DNA from: an uncultured SAR86 cluster bacterium
GTDB taxonomy: Bacteria; Pseudomonadota; Gammaproteobacteria; Magnimaribacterales; D2472
Reading direction: 5' to 3'
Assembly: GCA_902591665.1 (NCBI GenBank)
Contig: CACJBO010000001.1
Coordinates: forward strand, 263,085 to 304,590
Length of the DNA: 41,506 nucleotides
Numbering within the stretch: the first letter of the stretch is position 1; every line of letters starts with the position of its first letter. Both the position numbers and the translations under genes were made by a program. Shown here piece after piece: positions 8,493-16,615 of this stretch. The notes under the pieces were generated by a model. That model worked only from the letters and a program-made list of their open reading frames with translations. It was not told where the DNA came from and did not search any database.

Positions 8493-9347
8493 ATGAATCA
8501 AAATTTAGATAGCGACGACAGTCACCCTCCTTCGGGATTCTTATCAAAAATAAAAAAATTTTTTAGAAATCCATTTTTTATTAAGACTCAATCTGTTTCT
8601 GAGGTCACAGACTTCCTTAAAGATGCTGTTGACCTAAATATCATTGATAAAGAAGCAGAATCCATTGCTAACAAAGCTATAAGACTTGGGAATACAACAG
8701 TCAAAGAAATAATGGTTCCTAAAGTTGATATGGTGACATTTGGAATTGATGAAGAAATTAACGTCATTATAGAAAAGATCATTGCATCTGGTCATTCTAG
8801 ATATCCGGTATTGGGGCAGGAAAGGGATGAAGTAAAAGGTATTTTGCTTGCAAAAGACATGTTGCCTAAAATTTATGGTGGAATTGAAGAATTTAGCCTG
8901 TCTGAAATGCTACGAGACGCAAATGTAGTCCCTGAAACCAAAAAAGCTGATTCATTGCTTGAAGAGTTCAAGAAAGATAGATCACATCTTGCTGTTGTCA
9001 TTGATGAATATGGAACTATATCGGGACTAGTTACCATCGAGGACATCCTTGAGGAGTTAGTGGGTGAAATTGAAGACGAACATGATATTGATGAAGAAGA
9101 AATAATCAAAATATCACAAAATATCTATACAGCAGATGCCAAGGTTGAAATTGAAGACTTCACAGAGTTTTTTAATCTAAATATAGATCCTCTCGAGATC
9201 GATGCAGAAACATTGGGTGGATTTATTATTAGCGAATTAGGGGTGCTCCCTAAAAAAGGTGACGTTGTAAAAATTGAAAATCTATCCATCAAAGTTACCC
9301 ATGCTGATGACAGAAAAATAGATAAAGTTCAGATAACAAAATCTTAA
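8493..9347 (+). CDS. ybeX: CorC/YbeX family protein (CBS pair plus CorC_HlyC domain)
   Basis: A 284-residue cytosolic protein lacking the membrane domain of the longer HlyC/CorC paralogues. After an N-terminal segment come two CBS domains (about 65-195, including E-I-M-V-P-K-V-D-M and G-T-I-S-G-L-V-T-I-E-D-I-L-E), an acidic linker, and a C-terminal CorC_HlyC transporter-associated domain from about 205. The family was first linked to magnesium/cobalt efflux; in E. coli ybeX more recent work ties it to ribosome metabolism with YbeY. It overlaps the lnt start by one base (TAATG). Confidence 0.95.
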   Translation: MNQNLDSDDSHPPSGFLSKIKKFFRNPFFIKTQSVSEVTDFLKDAVDLNIIDKEAESIANKAIRLGNTTVKEIMVPKVDMVTFGIDEEINVIIEKIIASGHSRYPVLGQERDEVKGILLAKDMLPKIYGGIEEFSLSEMLRDANVVPETKKADSLLEEFKKDRSHLAVVIDEYGTISGLVTIEDILEELVGEIEDEHDIDEEEIIKISQNIYTADAKVEIEDFTEFFNLNIDPLEIDAETLGGFIISELGVLPKKGDVVKIENLSIKVTHADDRKIDKVQITKS

Positions 9348-10813
9348 TGGCCCTCAAGCAATATTTCGCTGCATTCGTGTTTGGGCTTATTGGAATTTTT
9401 GCCTTTGCACCCTTCTCCATCAAGCCACTGATATTAGTATCATATGCATACTTAATAAGATCTATATTATTTGAAAATAACTATTCATTTAAGAAATTAA
9501 TATCTTGGGCAATTGGTCATTGGGGTTTTGGAATGTCATGGTTAATAGTAAGTGTTTACTATTATGGAGAAACAACTATATTAATATCTCTTATTATTTT
9601 TATTCTATTAACTTTATTCCTTACACTATGCTTTGGATTACCTTTAATAGCATTAAAATACAGATTATTTAACGGTAAGGCGAAGTCTAAACATTTAAAA
9701 ATTTTTTCTATTTCAAGTCTTCTAATTTTATTTGAATTATCAAGATATTATTTATTAAATGGGGTTCCGTGGTTAATTCCAGGAACTGTTTTTCTTGATA
9801 CACCACTCCATGCAATTTATTCTCTTGTAGGAGTTACAGGAGGCTCTTTCATTGTTTATCTCATAGCTACTTCAATAGCAATTTTTTGGGAGCATAGATA
9901 TAAAATATTTTTTGGATCTTTGGTATTATTTATTCCAATAATTGAAAAAAACGAAAGTACTGAATTCGATCTTAGCGTTTCAATAATTCAACCCTCCTCC
10001 GACCCATTTCAAAAATATAATCTTGGTTATAAATCATATATTGAAAGTAATATTCTTGATCTTATAAAAGACACCTCAGCAGAATCTCAAATGATTGTGC
10101 TTCCTGAAGCAGAGCTTCCATATTCTTTAAATTCAAATGATTTTAGTCAGTTTATTAATAAAATTAATAAAAAAGATAAAGAAATTATTATGGGTGTTTG
10201 GAATATTTATGATAAAACTCTCTTTAACTCATTAATCAACGTTAATACTAACGAAATCTATAATAAAAGACATCTAGTGCCATTTGGTGAATATATACCC
10301 TTCACAAGCTCATTAAGAGGCCTAATAAATTTTTTTGATATGCCCATGTCAAATGTATCTCATGGCAGTAGTAATCAGAATAATATTCGAATTAACAGTA
10401 TAGATGGGGTAAGCTTCTCACCGCTAATTTGTTTTGATGTAGCTTTTGGAAATACTGTAAGAAAAAGCAATATTAGTTCTAATTTTATAATTAATGTTAG
10501 CAATGACACTTGGTTTGGGAAATCCATGGGCCCATATCAGCATCTAGCAATAACAAGAATTAGAGCTATTGAAAATAATAAATGGATTATAAGAGCTACC
10601 AATGATGGAATTTCAGCAATAATTACTAATAATGGAACAATTGTTGATAAATTAGATAAAAATATCTCTGGTGTAATTAATTCTGGTATTAATTTTACTT
10701 ATAAAAGAAGCTTATATAATATTTTTGGACACTATATTCCATTTATTTTGGCTTTAATAATAGTTTTAACATCGTTTATAATTGATTTATGCTCAAAAAG
10801 AAAAAAACATTAA
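9347..10813 (+). CDS. lnt: Apolipoprotein N-acyltransferase
   Basis: Lnt adds the third acyl chain to the N-terminal cysteine of lipoproteins in the inner membrane. The 488-residue product has a multi-span membrane half (about 1-200) and a C-terminal nitrilase-like domain. The catalytic triad is visible: E254 in V-L-P-E-A-E, K307 in Y-N-K-R-H-L-V-P-F-G-E-Y-I-P-F, and C362 in P-L-I-C-F-D. A final hydrophobic helix lies at about 460-480. It is coupled to ybeX upstream and overlaps the L,D-transpeptidase gene by 25 bases downstream. Confidence 0.97.
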   Translation: MALKQYFAAFVFGLIGIFAFAPFSIKPLILVSYAYLIRSILFENNYSFKKLISWAIGHWGFGMSWLIVSVYYYGETTILISLIIFILLTLFLTLCFGLPLIALKYRLFNGKAKSKHLKIFSISSLLILFELSRYYLLNGVPWLIPGTVFLDTPLHAIYSLVGVTGGSFIVYLIATSIAIFWEHRYKIFFGSLVLFIPIIEKNESTEFDLSVSIIQPSSDPFQKYNLGYKSYIESNILDLIKDTSAESQMIVLPEAELPYSLNSNDFSQFINKINKKDKEIIMGVWNIYDKTLFNSLINVNTNEIYNKRHLVPFGEYIPFTSSLRGLINFFDMPMSNVSHGSSNQNNIRINSIDGVSFSPLICFDVAFGNTVRKSNISSNFIINVSNDTWFGKSMGPYQHLAITRIRAIENNKWIIRATNDGISAIITNNGTIVDKLDKNISGVINSGINFTYKRSLYNIFGHYIPFILALIIVLTSFIIDLCSKRKKH

Positions 10814-11328
10814 CATTATTGCTGTTCTCAGTAATTACATATGCTGAAAGTGCCCATATTGAAGTTGATATATCTGAACAAAGACTATATTTGATAGAAA
10901 ACAGCATAATCAAAGCTTCTTATCCAATCTCAACATCTAAATATGGAGAGGGCAGCATTGAAAATTCATTCAAAACACCGCTTGGGAAACATTCTATTAA
11001 AGAGATGATTGGTGATGAAGCAGAGATAAACACTATATTTACTTCAAGAATAAATACTAAGAGATCTGCAACTATAATTGACCAGTTTGAAGATACCGAT
11101 AATGACTATGTTACATCCAGAATAATGTGGCTAGATGGCGAAGAGGATGGTTTAAACAAAGGTGGAAATGTAGACTCTTTTCAAAGATACATATACATTC
11201 ACGGAACCCATGAAGAGGGACTAATAGGTACAAAAGCATCACATGGCTGCATTAGAATGTTCAATTATGATGTAATTGAATTATTTAATTTAGTAAATAT
11301 TGGGACAAAAGTTCTAATTAGAGCCTAA
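10789..11328 (+). CDS. L,D-transpeptidase (YkuD domain), exported
   Basis: A 179-residue YkuD-domain protein with a Sec-type signal peptide (basic M-L-K-K-K-K, hydrophobic core to about residue 18, likely cleavage near A-E-S-A). The catalytic motif is complete: H138-G-T-H and S151-H-G-C154-I-R, with C154 the nucleophile. Such enzymes make 3-3 cross-links or attach proteins to peptidoglycan in the periplasm. No LysM or other binding domain is present. The start lies inside lnt, giving a 25-base overlap in another frame; no later start would keep the signal peptide. It closes the miaB operon. Confidence 0.9.
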   Translation: MLKKKKTLTLLLFSVITYAESAHIEVDISEQRLYLIENSIIKASYPISTSKYGEGSIENSFKTPLGKHSIKEMIGDEAEINTIFTSRINTKRSATIIDQFEDTDNDYVTSRIMWLDGEEDGLNKGGNVDSFQRYIYIHGTHEEGLIGTKASHGCIRMFNYDVIELFNLVNIGTKVLIRA

Positions 11329-11350
11329 CACCCCAAATTGTACATACATA

Positions 11351-13531
11351 CTAAAAGTTGCCTGCTACTGAGGACATAGCAAAATTAAGTTTTTCTTTTC
11401 TATCGCCCCCTGAAGGCGCAACATTTAGCTTTTCTCCACTTTGTGCAAGTTTTATAAGTAATTCACTAGGTTTGTATGCATCATTTCCAGTAATTTCATG
11501 ATATTTCTTTAATTTATCAACAACAACGTCTAAGCCCATAGCATTGGCATGATGCATAGGTCCACCTCTCCATATTGGAAAACCATACCCATTAATATAA
11601 ACAACATCTATATCAGCTGCTCTCTGGGCTACACCCTCTGATAATATATCAGCTCCTTCATTAATAAGAGCTAAGATACACCTGTCAGTAATTTCTTCAT
11701 CTGAAATTTCTCTTCTTGTAAAACCATTCTCTGAAGAAATCTTTTCATAGACTTCTTCGTTTTCTGGAGCAGGGTTAGGAGCTCTTGAGCCTTCACTATA
11801 GTTGTAATAACCTTTGCCGTTTTTTTGACCAAATCTATCGTTATCACATAAATAATCTCCAATCTTTGCATGAAGTGGCGATTCAACACCGCTAAGCTTT
11901 CTTGCTCTCCAGCCAAGATCAAGACCAACTAAATCCATCATTCTAAATGGGCCCATATTTAATCCAAATGATTCTATAGCTTGATCAATTTGATGGGGAA
12001 GGGCGCCCTCAAGAAGAAGCATATTAGCCTGTGCTGTGTAATTAAAAAGCATCCTATTGCCAATAAAACCTGGTGCATTAAGAGATACAACCGCAGCTTT
12101 TTTTATCTTCTTACTAACTGTCATTACACTAGCTAATGTTTCGTGAGATGTCTGTTCTCCACGAACTACTTCTAACAATCTCATGATATTAGCTGGACTA
12201 AAGAAGTGAGTACCTACTACCTTATCAGGCCTTTTAGTAACTGAAGCTATTGCATCTACATCTAATCCAGATGTGTTACTTGCAAGTATTGCATTTTCAT
12301 TAGTATGCTCATCAAGATTTTTAAAAATTTCTAATTTTAAATCTAGATTTTCATATACAGCCTCGATTGCAATATCGACATCATGTAAATCTTTATATTC
12401 AAGGCTTGATGATATTAGTCCAAAAACCATATCTTTTTGCTCGGGCGTCATTCGGCCCTTGCCAACCATAAAGTCATAATTTTTTTCTATTACAGAAAGA
12501 CCTCTTTTCAAATTTTCTTCGTCTTGATCAATTATATGGACTGGAATTCCTGCATTAGCAAAACACATAGCAATACCTCCACCCATAGTTCCTGATCCAA
12601 TGATTCCAGCTTTTTTAATATCCATTGAAGGGGTGTCGGCAGGAACATCTGAAATTTTTGATGCAGCTCGCTCTCCAAAGAATATATGAATCATTGCTTC
12701 TCTTTGCGGGTGCATTAGGCACTCAACAAATAACTCTCCTTCTTTTTTTAAGCCTTCATCAAAATCATCAAGATTTATAGCAGCCTCTACACATTTAATG
12801 ATTTGACCAGGGGCAAATTGGCCCTTTCTTGCCTTAGCTGCCAAAGCTTGCGCTTCAACTAAAACATTTTCTGATCCTCTTGCTTCGATCATTTTTTCAT
12901 TAAGGTCACGAACTTTAGGGTGATCAGAGCCTTCTTTTGCTTTTTCTTTAGCAAATTGAATAGAATCTTCTACAACATTATCAGATAGTGAGTCCAAAAT
13001 TCCCATATCTAAAGCTTTTTTGGCAGGTATATGTGCTCCTGTAAGCATCATTTTAAGTGCTTCTGCAGGGCCAGCCAGCCTAGGAAGTCTTTGTGTTCCA
13101 CCTCCGCCAGGTAAAAGGCCTAAATTTACCTCTGGTAGACCAACAAATGCTTGTTTAGAGGCTATTCTATAATTACAACAAAGCGCAGTTTCAAGTCCAC
13201 CACCAAGAGTTATGCCATTAATAGCTGCTACTAAAGGTTTGGAGCAATACTCCATGCTTTTAAATACATCATTTAAACTATGTCCGCTCATATTTCCACC
13301 AAATTCAGAAATATCTGCTCCAGCTATAAATGCTCTTCCTTTACCTGTAACAACTACACCAACAACATCATTATCAGCCTCTGCTTTAGCAATGCCTTCA
13401 AAAAGACCATTCCTAACACCCTCACTCAGAGGATTCACAGGGGGGTTATCTACAGTTAAAAGCGCGACGCTATCAACAATTTCATAGTGGACTGTTCCTT
13501 TCAATTTATACTCCGTAAATAAATTAGACAT
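11351..13531 (-). CDS. Multifunctional fatty-acid oxidation enzyme: enoyl-CoA hydratase/isomerase plus 3-hydroxyacyl-CoA dehydrogenase
   Basis: A 726-residue fusion for beta-oxidation. The N-terminal crotonase domain (about 12-190) has an oxyanion-hole F-I-A-G-A-D segment at 68-73 and both catalytic glutamates, E114 (G-G-G-L-E) and E134 (L-P-E-V-N-L-G). The dehydrogenase has a Rossmann G-S-G-T-M-G at 312-317, catalytic H442 in G-T-H-F-F-S-P-A, N-A-P-G-F-I-G-N-R, and two C-terminal helical domains. The opening resembles the EHHADH-like (peroxisomal bifunctional) type more than FadB, so no fadB/fadJ symbol is given. No thiolase gene lies beside it. It stands alone on its strand, with 22 bases to the convergent transpeptidase. 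Confidence 0.93.
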   Translation of the reverse strand: MSNLFTEYKLKGTVHYEIVDSVALLTVDNPPVNPLSEGVRNGLFEGIAKAEADNDVVGVVVTGKGRAFIAGADISEFGGNMSGHSLNDVFKSMEYCSKPLVAAINGITLGGGLETALCCNYRIASKQAFVGLPEVNLGLLPGGGGTQRLPRLAGPAEALKMMLTGAHIPAKKALDMGILDSLSDNVVEDSIQFAKEKAKEGSDHPKVRDLNEKMIEARGSENVLVEAQALAAKARKGQFAPGQIIKCVEAAINLDDFDEGLKKEGELFVECLMHPQREAMIHIFFGERAASKISDVPADTPSMDIKKAGIIGSGTMGGGIAMCFANAGIPVHIIDQDEENLKRGLSVIEKNYDFMVGKGRMTPEQKDMVFGLISSSLEYKDLHDVDIAIEAVYENLDLKLEIFKNLDEHTNENAILASNTSGLDVDAIASVTKRPDKVVGTHFFSPANIMRLLEVVRGEQTSHETLASVMTVSKKIKKAAVVSLNAPGFIGNRMLFNYTAQANMLLLEGALPHQIDQAIESFGLNMGPFRMMDLVGLDLGWRARKLSGVESPLHAKIGDYLCDNDRFGQKNGKGYYNYSEGSRAPNPAPENEEVYEKISSENGFTRREISDEEITDRCILALINEGADILSEGVAQRAADIDVVYINGYGFPIWRGGPMHHANAMGLDVVVDKLKKYHEITGNDAYKPSELLIKLAQSGEKLNVAPSGGDRKEKLNFAMSSVAGNF

Positions 13532-13569
13532 GCATTATACATAAAAAATAAGCATATTTATCCTTATAA

Positions 13570-13588
13570 AATCGCACATTTAGCGATT
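13570..13588. promoter_or_regulatory. Inverted repeat upstream of the beta-oxidation gene (candidate operator)
   Basis: AATCGC, seven bases, GCGATT: perfect 6-base arms in an otherwise very AT-rich stretch, about 40 bases upstream of the start of the beta-oxidation gene. The two CG steps per arm stand out locally. It could be an operator for that gene. No named regulator site is matched. Confidence 0.3.
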
Positions 13589-13623
13589 ATTTAGAATAAT
13601 TTAAATTTATTTTATAAAAAATA

Positions 13624-13651
13624 TTGATAATATAATATAAGTATATATAAT
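13624..13651 (+). promoter_or_regulatory. Sigma70-type promoter for the 13.66 kb small RNA
   Basis: TTGATA at 13624-13629 and a consensus TATAAT at 13646-13651, spaced by 16 bases. Transcription would start near 13658, exactly at the 5' arm of the first RNA stem. The flanks are AT-rich, so chance matches to the -10 box are easy (another TATAAT is at 13631-13636). The pairing with a structured, terminator-ended element makes this one credible. Confidence 0.5.
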
Positions 13652-13657
13652 AATGTA

Positions 13658-13733
13658 TGTCAGCACTCCTCTCCCCCTATTAGATTTGCTGACACTCTGG
13701 AATCATATGGAGGGCTCAGTCCCTCCATTTTTA
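13658..13733 (+). ncRNA. Candidate structured small RNA or leader, about 75 nt
   Basis: Between two divergent genes a short G+C-richer island contains two stems. Stem 1 pairs GTCAGC (13659-13664) with GCTGAC (13688-13693) around a 23-base loop rich in pyrimidines (CTCCTCTCCCCCT). Stem 2 is an intrinsic terminator (13707-13728) followed by a T run. A promoter match lies directly upstream. The exposed C/U-rich loop is what a trans-acting RNA would need to bind purine-rich ribosome binding sites. The loop's CUCUCC could also pair with GGAGGG of the terminator, so a cis-acting attenuator for the micro-ORF at 13749 is an alternative. No known RNA family was recognised. Confidence 0.5.
13707..13732 (+). 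terminator. Intrinsic terminator of the small RNA
   Basis: An 8-base-pair stem, ATGGAGGG (13707-13714) with CCCTCCAT (13721-13728), closes a six-base loop CTCAGT. Five T residues occupy 13728-13732. It is the clearest rho-independent terminator shape I saw in the window, where most gene ends have none. Confidence 0.65.
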
Positions 13734-13748
13734 ATTAAGAATTATAAA

Positions 13749-13835
13749 ATGAGTAAATATAAAGAATTATTTGAAACTGTAATTTTAGTAAGTGTTTTTG
13801 TGATCTCTGTTCTTGCAATAGGCCCAATAGCTTAA
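13749..13835 (+). CDS. Putative 28-residue hydrophobic membrane peptide
   Basis: An ATG at 13749 opens 28 codons ending in TAA. The peptide has a charged start (M-S-K-Y-K-E-L-F-E-T) followed by a 19-residue hydrophobic stretch rich in V, I and L ending G-P-I-A, enough for one transmembrane helix. The ribosome binding site is weak (AAG about nine bases upstream). It lies just after the terminator of the candidate small RNA and 27 bases before the peroxidase gene. It is too short to match to a family. It could be a small membrane protein, a type I toxin-like peptide or a chance ORF. Confidence 0.35.
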   Translation: MSKYKELFETVILVSVFVISVLAIGPIA

Positions 13836-13862
13836 TTGCCATTAAATATATATAATTTTTTA

Positions 13863-14390
13863 ATGAAAAAAATCTTGTTCAGCTTTTTTTGTTTTCTTTT
13901 TGTTCAAAATATTCATGCCTGTCCGAATCTTCTTAATTCTGATATGCGAATACTAGATTCTGCAGAATCACAAAATTTATGTGCATATGAAGGTAAGACA
14001 TTGCTAGTGGTTAACGTCGCCAGCAGATGTGGTTATACGTATCAATATTCTGGTCTTCAAAATCTTTATGAAAAATATAAAGATAATGACTTTGTAGTTT
14101 TGGGTGTTCCATCAAGAGATTTCTTTCAAGAATATTCCAAAGAAAGTGCTGTGGCTGAGTTTTGTTCCACTGAATACGGCGTTGAATTTCCTATGTTCGC
14201 AACAGTAAAAGTAAGAGGGAAGAAGGCGCACCCTTTTTATAAAAAATTAAAAGAGGAATCTGGTGTAGAGCCAACATGGAATTTTAATAAGTATTTAATT
14301 TCAAAAGAGGGAAGAGTTGTTTCAACATTTAAATCTGGTGTGAAGCCAGATTCTCTTGAGTTAATTTCTGCAATCGAAGAAATACTTTAA
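13863..14390 (+). CDS. Glutathione peroxidase-like thiol peroxidase, exported
   Basis: A 175-residue thioredoxin-fold peroxidase with a signal peptide (M-K-K, hydrophobic to about residue 15, probable cleavage after I-H-A). The peroxidatic cysteine is C56 in N-V-A-S-R-C-G-Y-T, followed by the Y-x-G-L-Q-x-L-Y-E-K-Y block; W139 and N140 of the catalytic tetrad are in T-W-N-F. The tetrad glutamine normally found in N-Q-F is replaced by D86 in G-V-P-S-R-D-F-F-Q-E. It probably reduces lipid or hydrogen peroxides in the periplasm, more likely with thioredoxin-like donors than glutathione. The ATG at 13863 is chosen over an upstream TTG because it starts the signal peptide. Confidence 0.88.
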   Translation: MKKILFSFFCFLFVQNIHACPNLLNSDMRILDSAESQNLCAYEGKTLLVVNVASRCGYTYQYSGLQNLYEKYKDNDFVVLGVPSRDFFQEYSKESAVAEFCSTEYGVEFPMFATVKVRGKKAHPFYKKLKEESGVEPTWNFNKYLISKEGRVVSTFKSGVKPDSLELISAIEEIL

Positions 14391-14392
14391 TA

Positions 14393-15031
14393 CTAGCTGG
14401 ATACTAAAACTTTCTTGGGCTTGTTAAAAGCAAATATTCCGTTATCTACAACCCCAGGAATGTTATTAAGCAAAGCTTCTATCGCTTCTGGGTTTGATAT
14501 ATCAAGATTTTTGACATCTAATATTTCATTACCTTGGTCGGTAATAAAACCAGCCCTATATATAGGTGTTCCTCCCATAGAGACAATTTTTCTTGCAACT
14601 AAGCTTCTACTTTCTGGAAGAACCTCTACAGGCAATGGAAAAGCTCCAAGCTGTGACACTAGTTTTGTTTCATCAACAATACATACAAATTCATTTGAAG
14701 CAGACGCAACGATTTTCTCTCTTGTATGAGCACCACCACCTCCCTTTATTAGCTCATAATTTGGAGAAACTTCATCAGCACCATCTATGTAATAGGCAAT
14801 ATCTATAACATCATTTAGGTTAAAAACCTCAATACCTTTTTCATTTAATAAATTCGAAGATGCTTCTGAGCTTGATACCGCACCAGCAAATAAATTTTTA
14901 TATGCACCAAGTTCTTCTATAAAAAAATTTACAGTAGAGCCAGTTCCAATACCCAAAATCATTTCTGGGTGAAGTTTGTCTTTTATATAATCTATTGCTT
15001 GTTTAGCAACATTTATCTTTGAGCTACTCAT
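14393..15031 (-). CDS. rpiA: Ribose-5-phosphate isomerase A
   Basis: RpiA interconverts ribose 5-phosphate and ribulose 5-phosphate in the pentose phosphate pathway. The 212-residue product has the phosphate-binding G-I-G-T-G-S-T motif near residue 28, the D-G-A-D-E-V motif with catalytic aspartates, and K-G-G-G-G-A-H-T-R-E-K-I. I use the ATG at 15031 (M-S-S-S-K-I-N-V-A-K); an in-frame TTG at 15058 would add nine residues unlike the family. It is divergent from ilvA by 39 bases, as rpiA and ilvA neighbours are in other gammaproteobacteria. Its stop is two bases from that of the peroxidase. Confidence 0.96.
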   Translation of the reverse strand: MSSSKINVAKQAIDYIKDKLHPEMILGIGTGSTVNFFIEELGAYKNLFAGAVSSSEASSNLLNEKGIEVFNLNDVIDIAYYIDGADEVSPNYELIKGGGGAHTREKIVASASNEFVCIVDETKLVSQLGAFPLPVEVLPESRSLVARKIVSMGGTPIYRAGFITDQGNEILDVKNLDISNPEAIEALLNNIPGVVDNGIFAFNKPKKVLVSS

Positions 15032-15070
15032 ATCTGTATAATACAAGAAAAATAACAATAGATAATTATC

Positions 15071-16615
15071 TTGAGATTAAAAATAAAGAAAACAGGTTCT
15101 TTTAAGAACTCTAAAAGGTATATAAAGCTAATTGAAAATGCATCTGTATATGATGTAGCAATAAACTCGCCAATAACATATGCACCTAATTTATCTCTAA
15201 AAGAAAAGAATAAGGTCTTTTTAAAAAGAGAAGATTTACAACCAATTTTTTCTTTCAAAAATAGAGGAGCTTATAACAAGATAATCAATTTATCCGATGC
15301 TGAAAAGAAGAGGGGTGTTATAGCTGCCTCGGCGGGAAATCATGCACAGGGCGTTGCAAGTGCTTGTAAAAAATTAAAAATAAAGTGCACCATTGTAATG
15401 CCTATAACAACACCCGAGATAAAAATTAAAGATGTAAAAAGGTTTGGTGCAAAAATAATACAGCATGGTGATGATGTAAATACTGCTTTACAAGAAGCAA
15501 AATCTATATCAAAGAAAAAGAAATTAACTTTTGTCCACCCATTTGATGATCCTTATACAATTGCTGGTCAAGGTACTATTGGTAAAGAAATTCTTGAGGA
15601 TGATAATCATTATGATGCTATATTTGTTCCAGTTGGAGGCGGGGGAATTCTAGCCGGCGTCGCCTCGTGGATTGCTCAGCACAACAAAAAAATCAAGATA
15701 ATTGGAGTGGAAGTAGAGGACTCAGCTTGTTTTACAGAAGCCATAAAAGCTAATAAAAGGATTACACTCAAAGAAGTTGGTTTATTTGCAGATGGCGTAG
15801 CAGTATCTCAAGTTGGTAAAAATAATTTTGATGTTTTAAAAGAATGTGTAGACGAGGTTATAACAGTAACAGTAGATGAGGTTTGTGCTGCCGTAAAAGA
15901 TATATTTGAAGATACTAGAGTGCTATCAGAACCAGCTGGAGCGCTTGCCTTAGCAGGACTAAAAGTTTATTCAAAGAAAATTAAGGGTAAAAATTTATTA
16001 GCTATTAGTAGTGGTGCTAATGTTAACTTTCAAAGGTTGAACTTTATTGTTGAAAGATCTGAGCTAGGTGAAAATAGAGAAAAAATACTTAGTATAAAAA
16101 TACCGGAACAACCCGGAAGTTTTTTAAATCTCTCAAGAATATTTGGATCATCGTTAATAACTGAGTTCAATTATAGAAAATCAGATTTAAATGATGCATA
16201 TGTTCTTGTTGGTGTCAGAACAAAGACAGATAAATCATATCAAGCCATAAAAAATAAATTAAAAAAATCAGGCTTTGCTTTCAAAGACCTAACAAGAAAT
16301 GAAATTTCTAATGACCACCTGCGGCATATGGTGGGAGGAAGAATCAATCAAAAAGGTCATAAAAATGAAAGAATTTTTAGAGGCGAATTTCCTGAAAAAC
16401 CAGGAGCTCTTTTAACATTCTTAGAAAAATTTGGCAGTAACTGGAATATATCATTATTTCATTATAGGAATCTTGGATCAGCATTCGGAAAAATATTAAT
16501 TGGAATAGAGGACAGCAATTTGAACAAGTTACATCTTATTAAACATCTTAATAAGACAGGTACTATATTTATTGAAGAGACTTCTAATAAAGCCTATAAA
16601 GATTTTTTAAAATAA
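15071..16615 (+). CDS. ilvA: Threonine ammonia-lyase, biosynthetic
   Basis: IlvA deaminates L-threonine to 2-oxobutanoate, the first step to isoleucine. The 514-residue protein has the PLP lysine K63 in S-F-K-N-R-G-A-Y, the phosphate-binding V-G-G-G-G-I-L-A-G loop, and two C-terminal ACT-like regulatory domains (from about residue 335), so it is the long, isoleucine-inhibited form. The only reasonable start is TTG at 15071; no ATG occurs before the catalytic core, and the N-terminal Y-I-K-L-I-E-N-A-S-V-Y-D aligns with the normal family start. The stop abuts the convergent DUF5916 gene. Confidence 0.94.
   Translation: MRLKIKKTGSFKNSKRYIKLIENASVYDVAINSPITYAPNLSLKEKNKVFLKREDLQPIFSFKNRGAYNKIINLSDAEKKRGVIAASAGNHAQGVASACKKLKIKCTIVMPITTPEIKIKDVKRFGAKIIQHGDDVNTALQEAKSISKKKKLTFVHPFDDPYTIAGQGTIGKEILEDDNHYDAIFVPVGGGGILAGVASWIAQHNKKIKIIGVEVEDSACFTEAIKANKRITLKEVGLFADGVAVSQVGKNNFDVLKECVDEVITVTVDEVCAAVKDIFEDTRVLSEPAGALALAGLKVYSKKIKGKNLLAISSGANVNFQRLNFIVERSELGENREKILSIKIPEQPGSFLNLSRIFGSSLITEFNYRKSDLNDAYVLVGVRTKTDKSYQAIKNKLKKSGFAFKDLTRNEISNDHLRHMVGGRINQKGHKNERIFRGEFPEKPGALLTFLEKFGSNWNISLFHYRNLGSAFGKILIGIEDSNLNKLHLIKHLNKTGTIFIEETSNKAYKDFLK

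Noticed and set aside
11671..11928. 85-codon ORF inside the beta-oxidation gene, same strand, other frame
   Set aside because: It is fully embedded in a well-conserved coding region and its product has low-complexity character; it is a frame shadow.
13590..13660. AT-rich tract considered as a replication origin
   Set aside because: No DnaA-box cluster and no dnaA, dnaN or gidA genes nearby; the AT content fits a promoter region in a low-GC genome.
13653..13835. A 60-codon ORF starting at ATG 13653, leucine-rich in its first 15 codons, like an attenuation leader peptide
   Set aside because: It would begin before the predicted transcript start and read straight through the terminator hairpin; the downstream gene is a peroxidase, not leucine or isoleucine synthesis. 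The shorter ORF from 13749 is kept instead.
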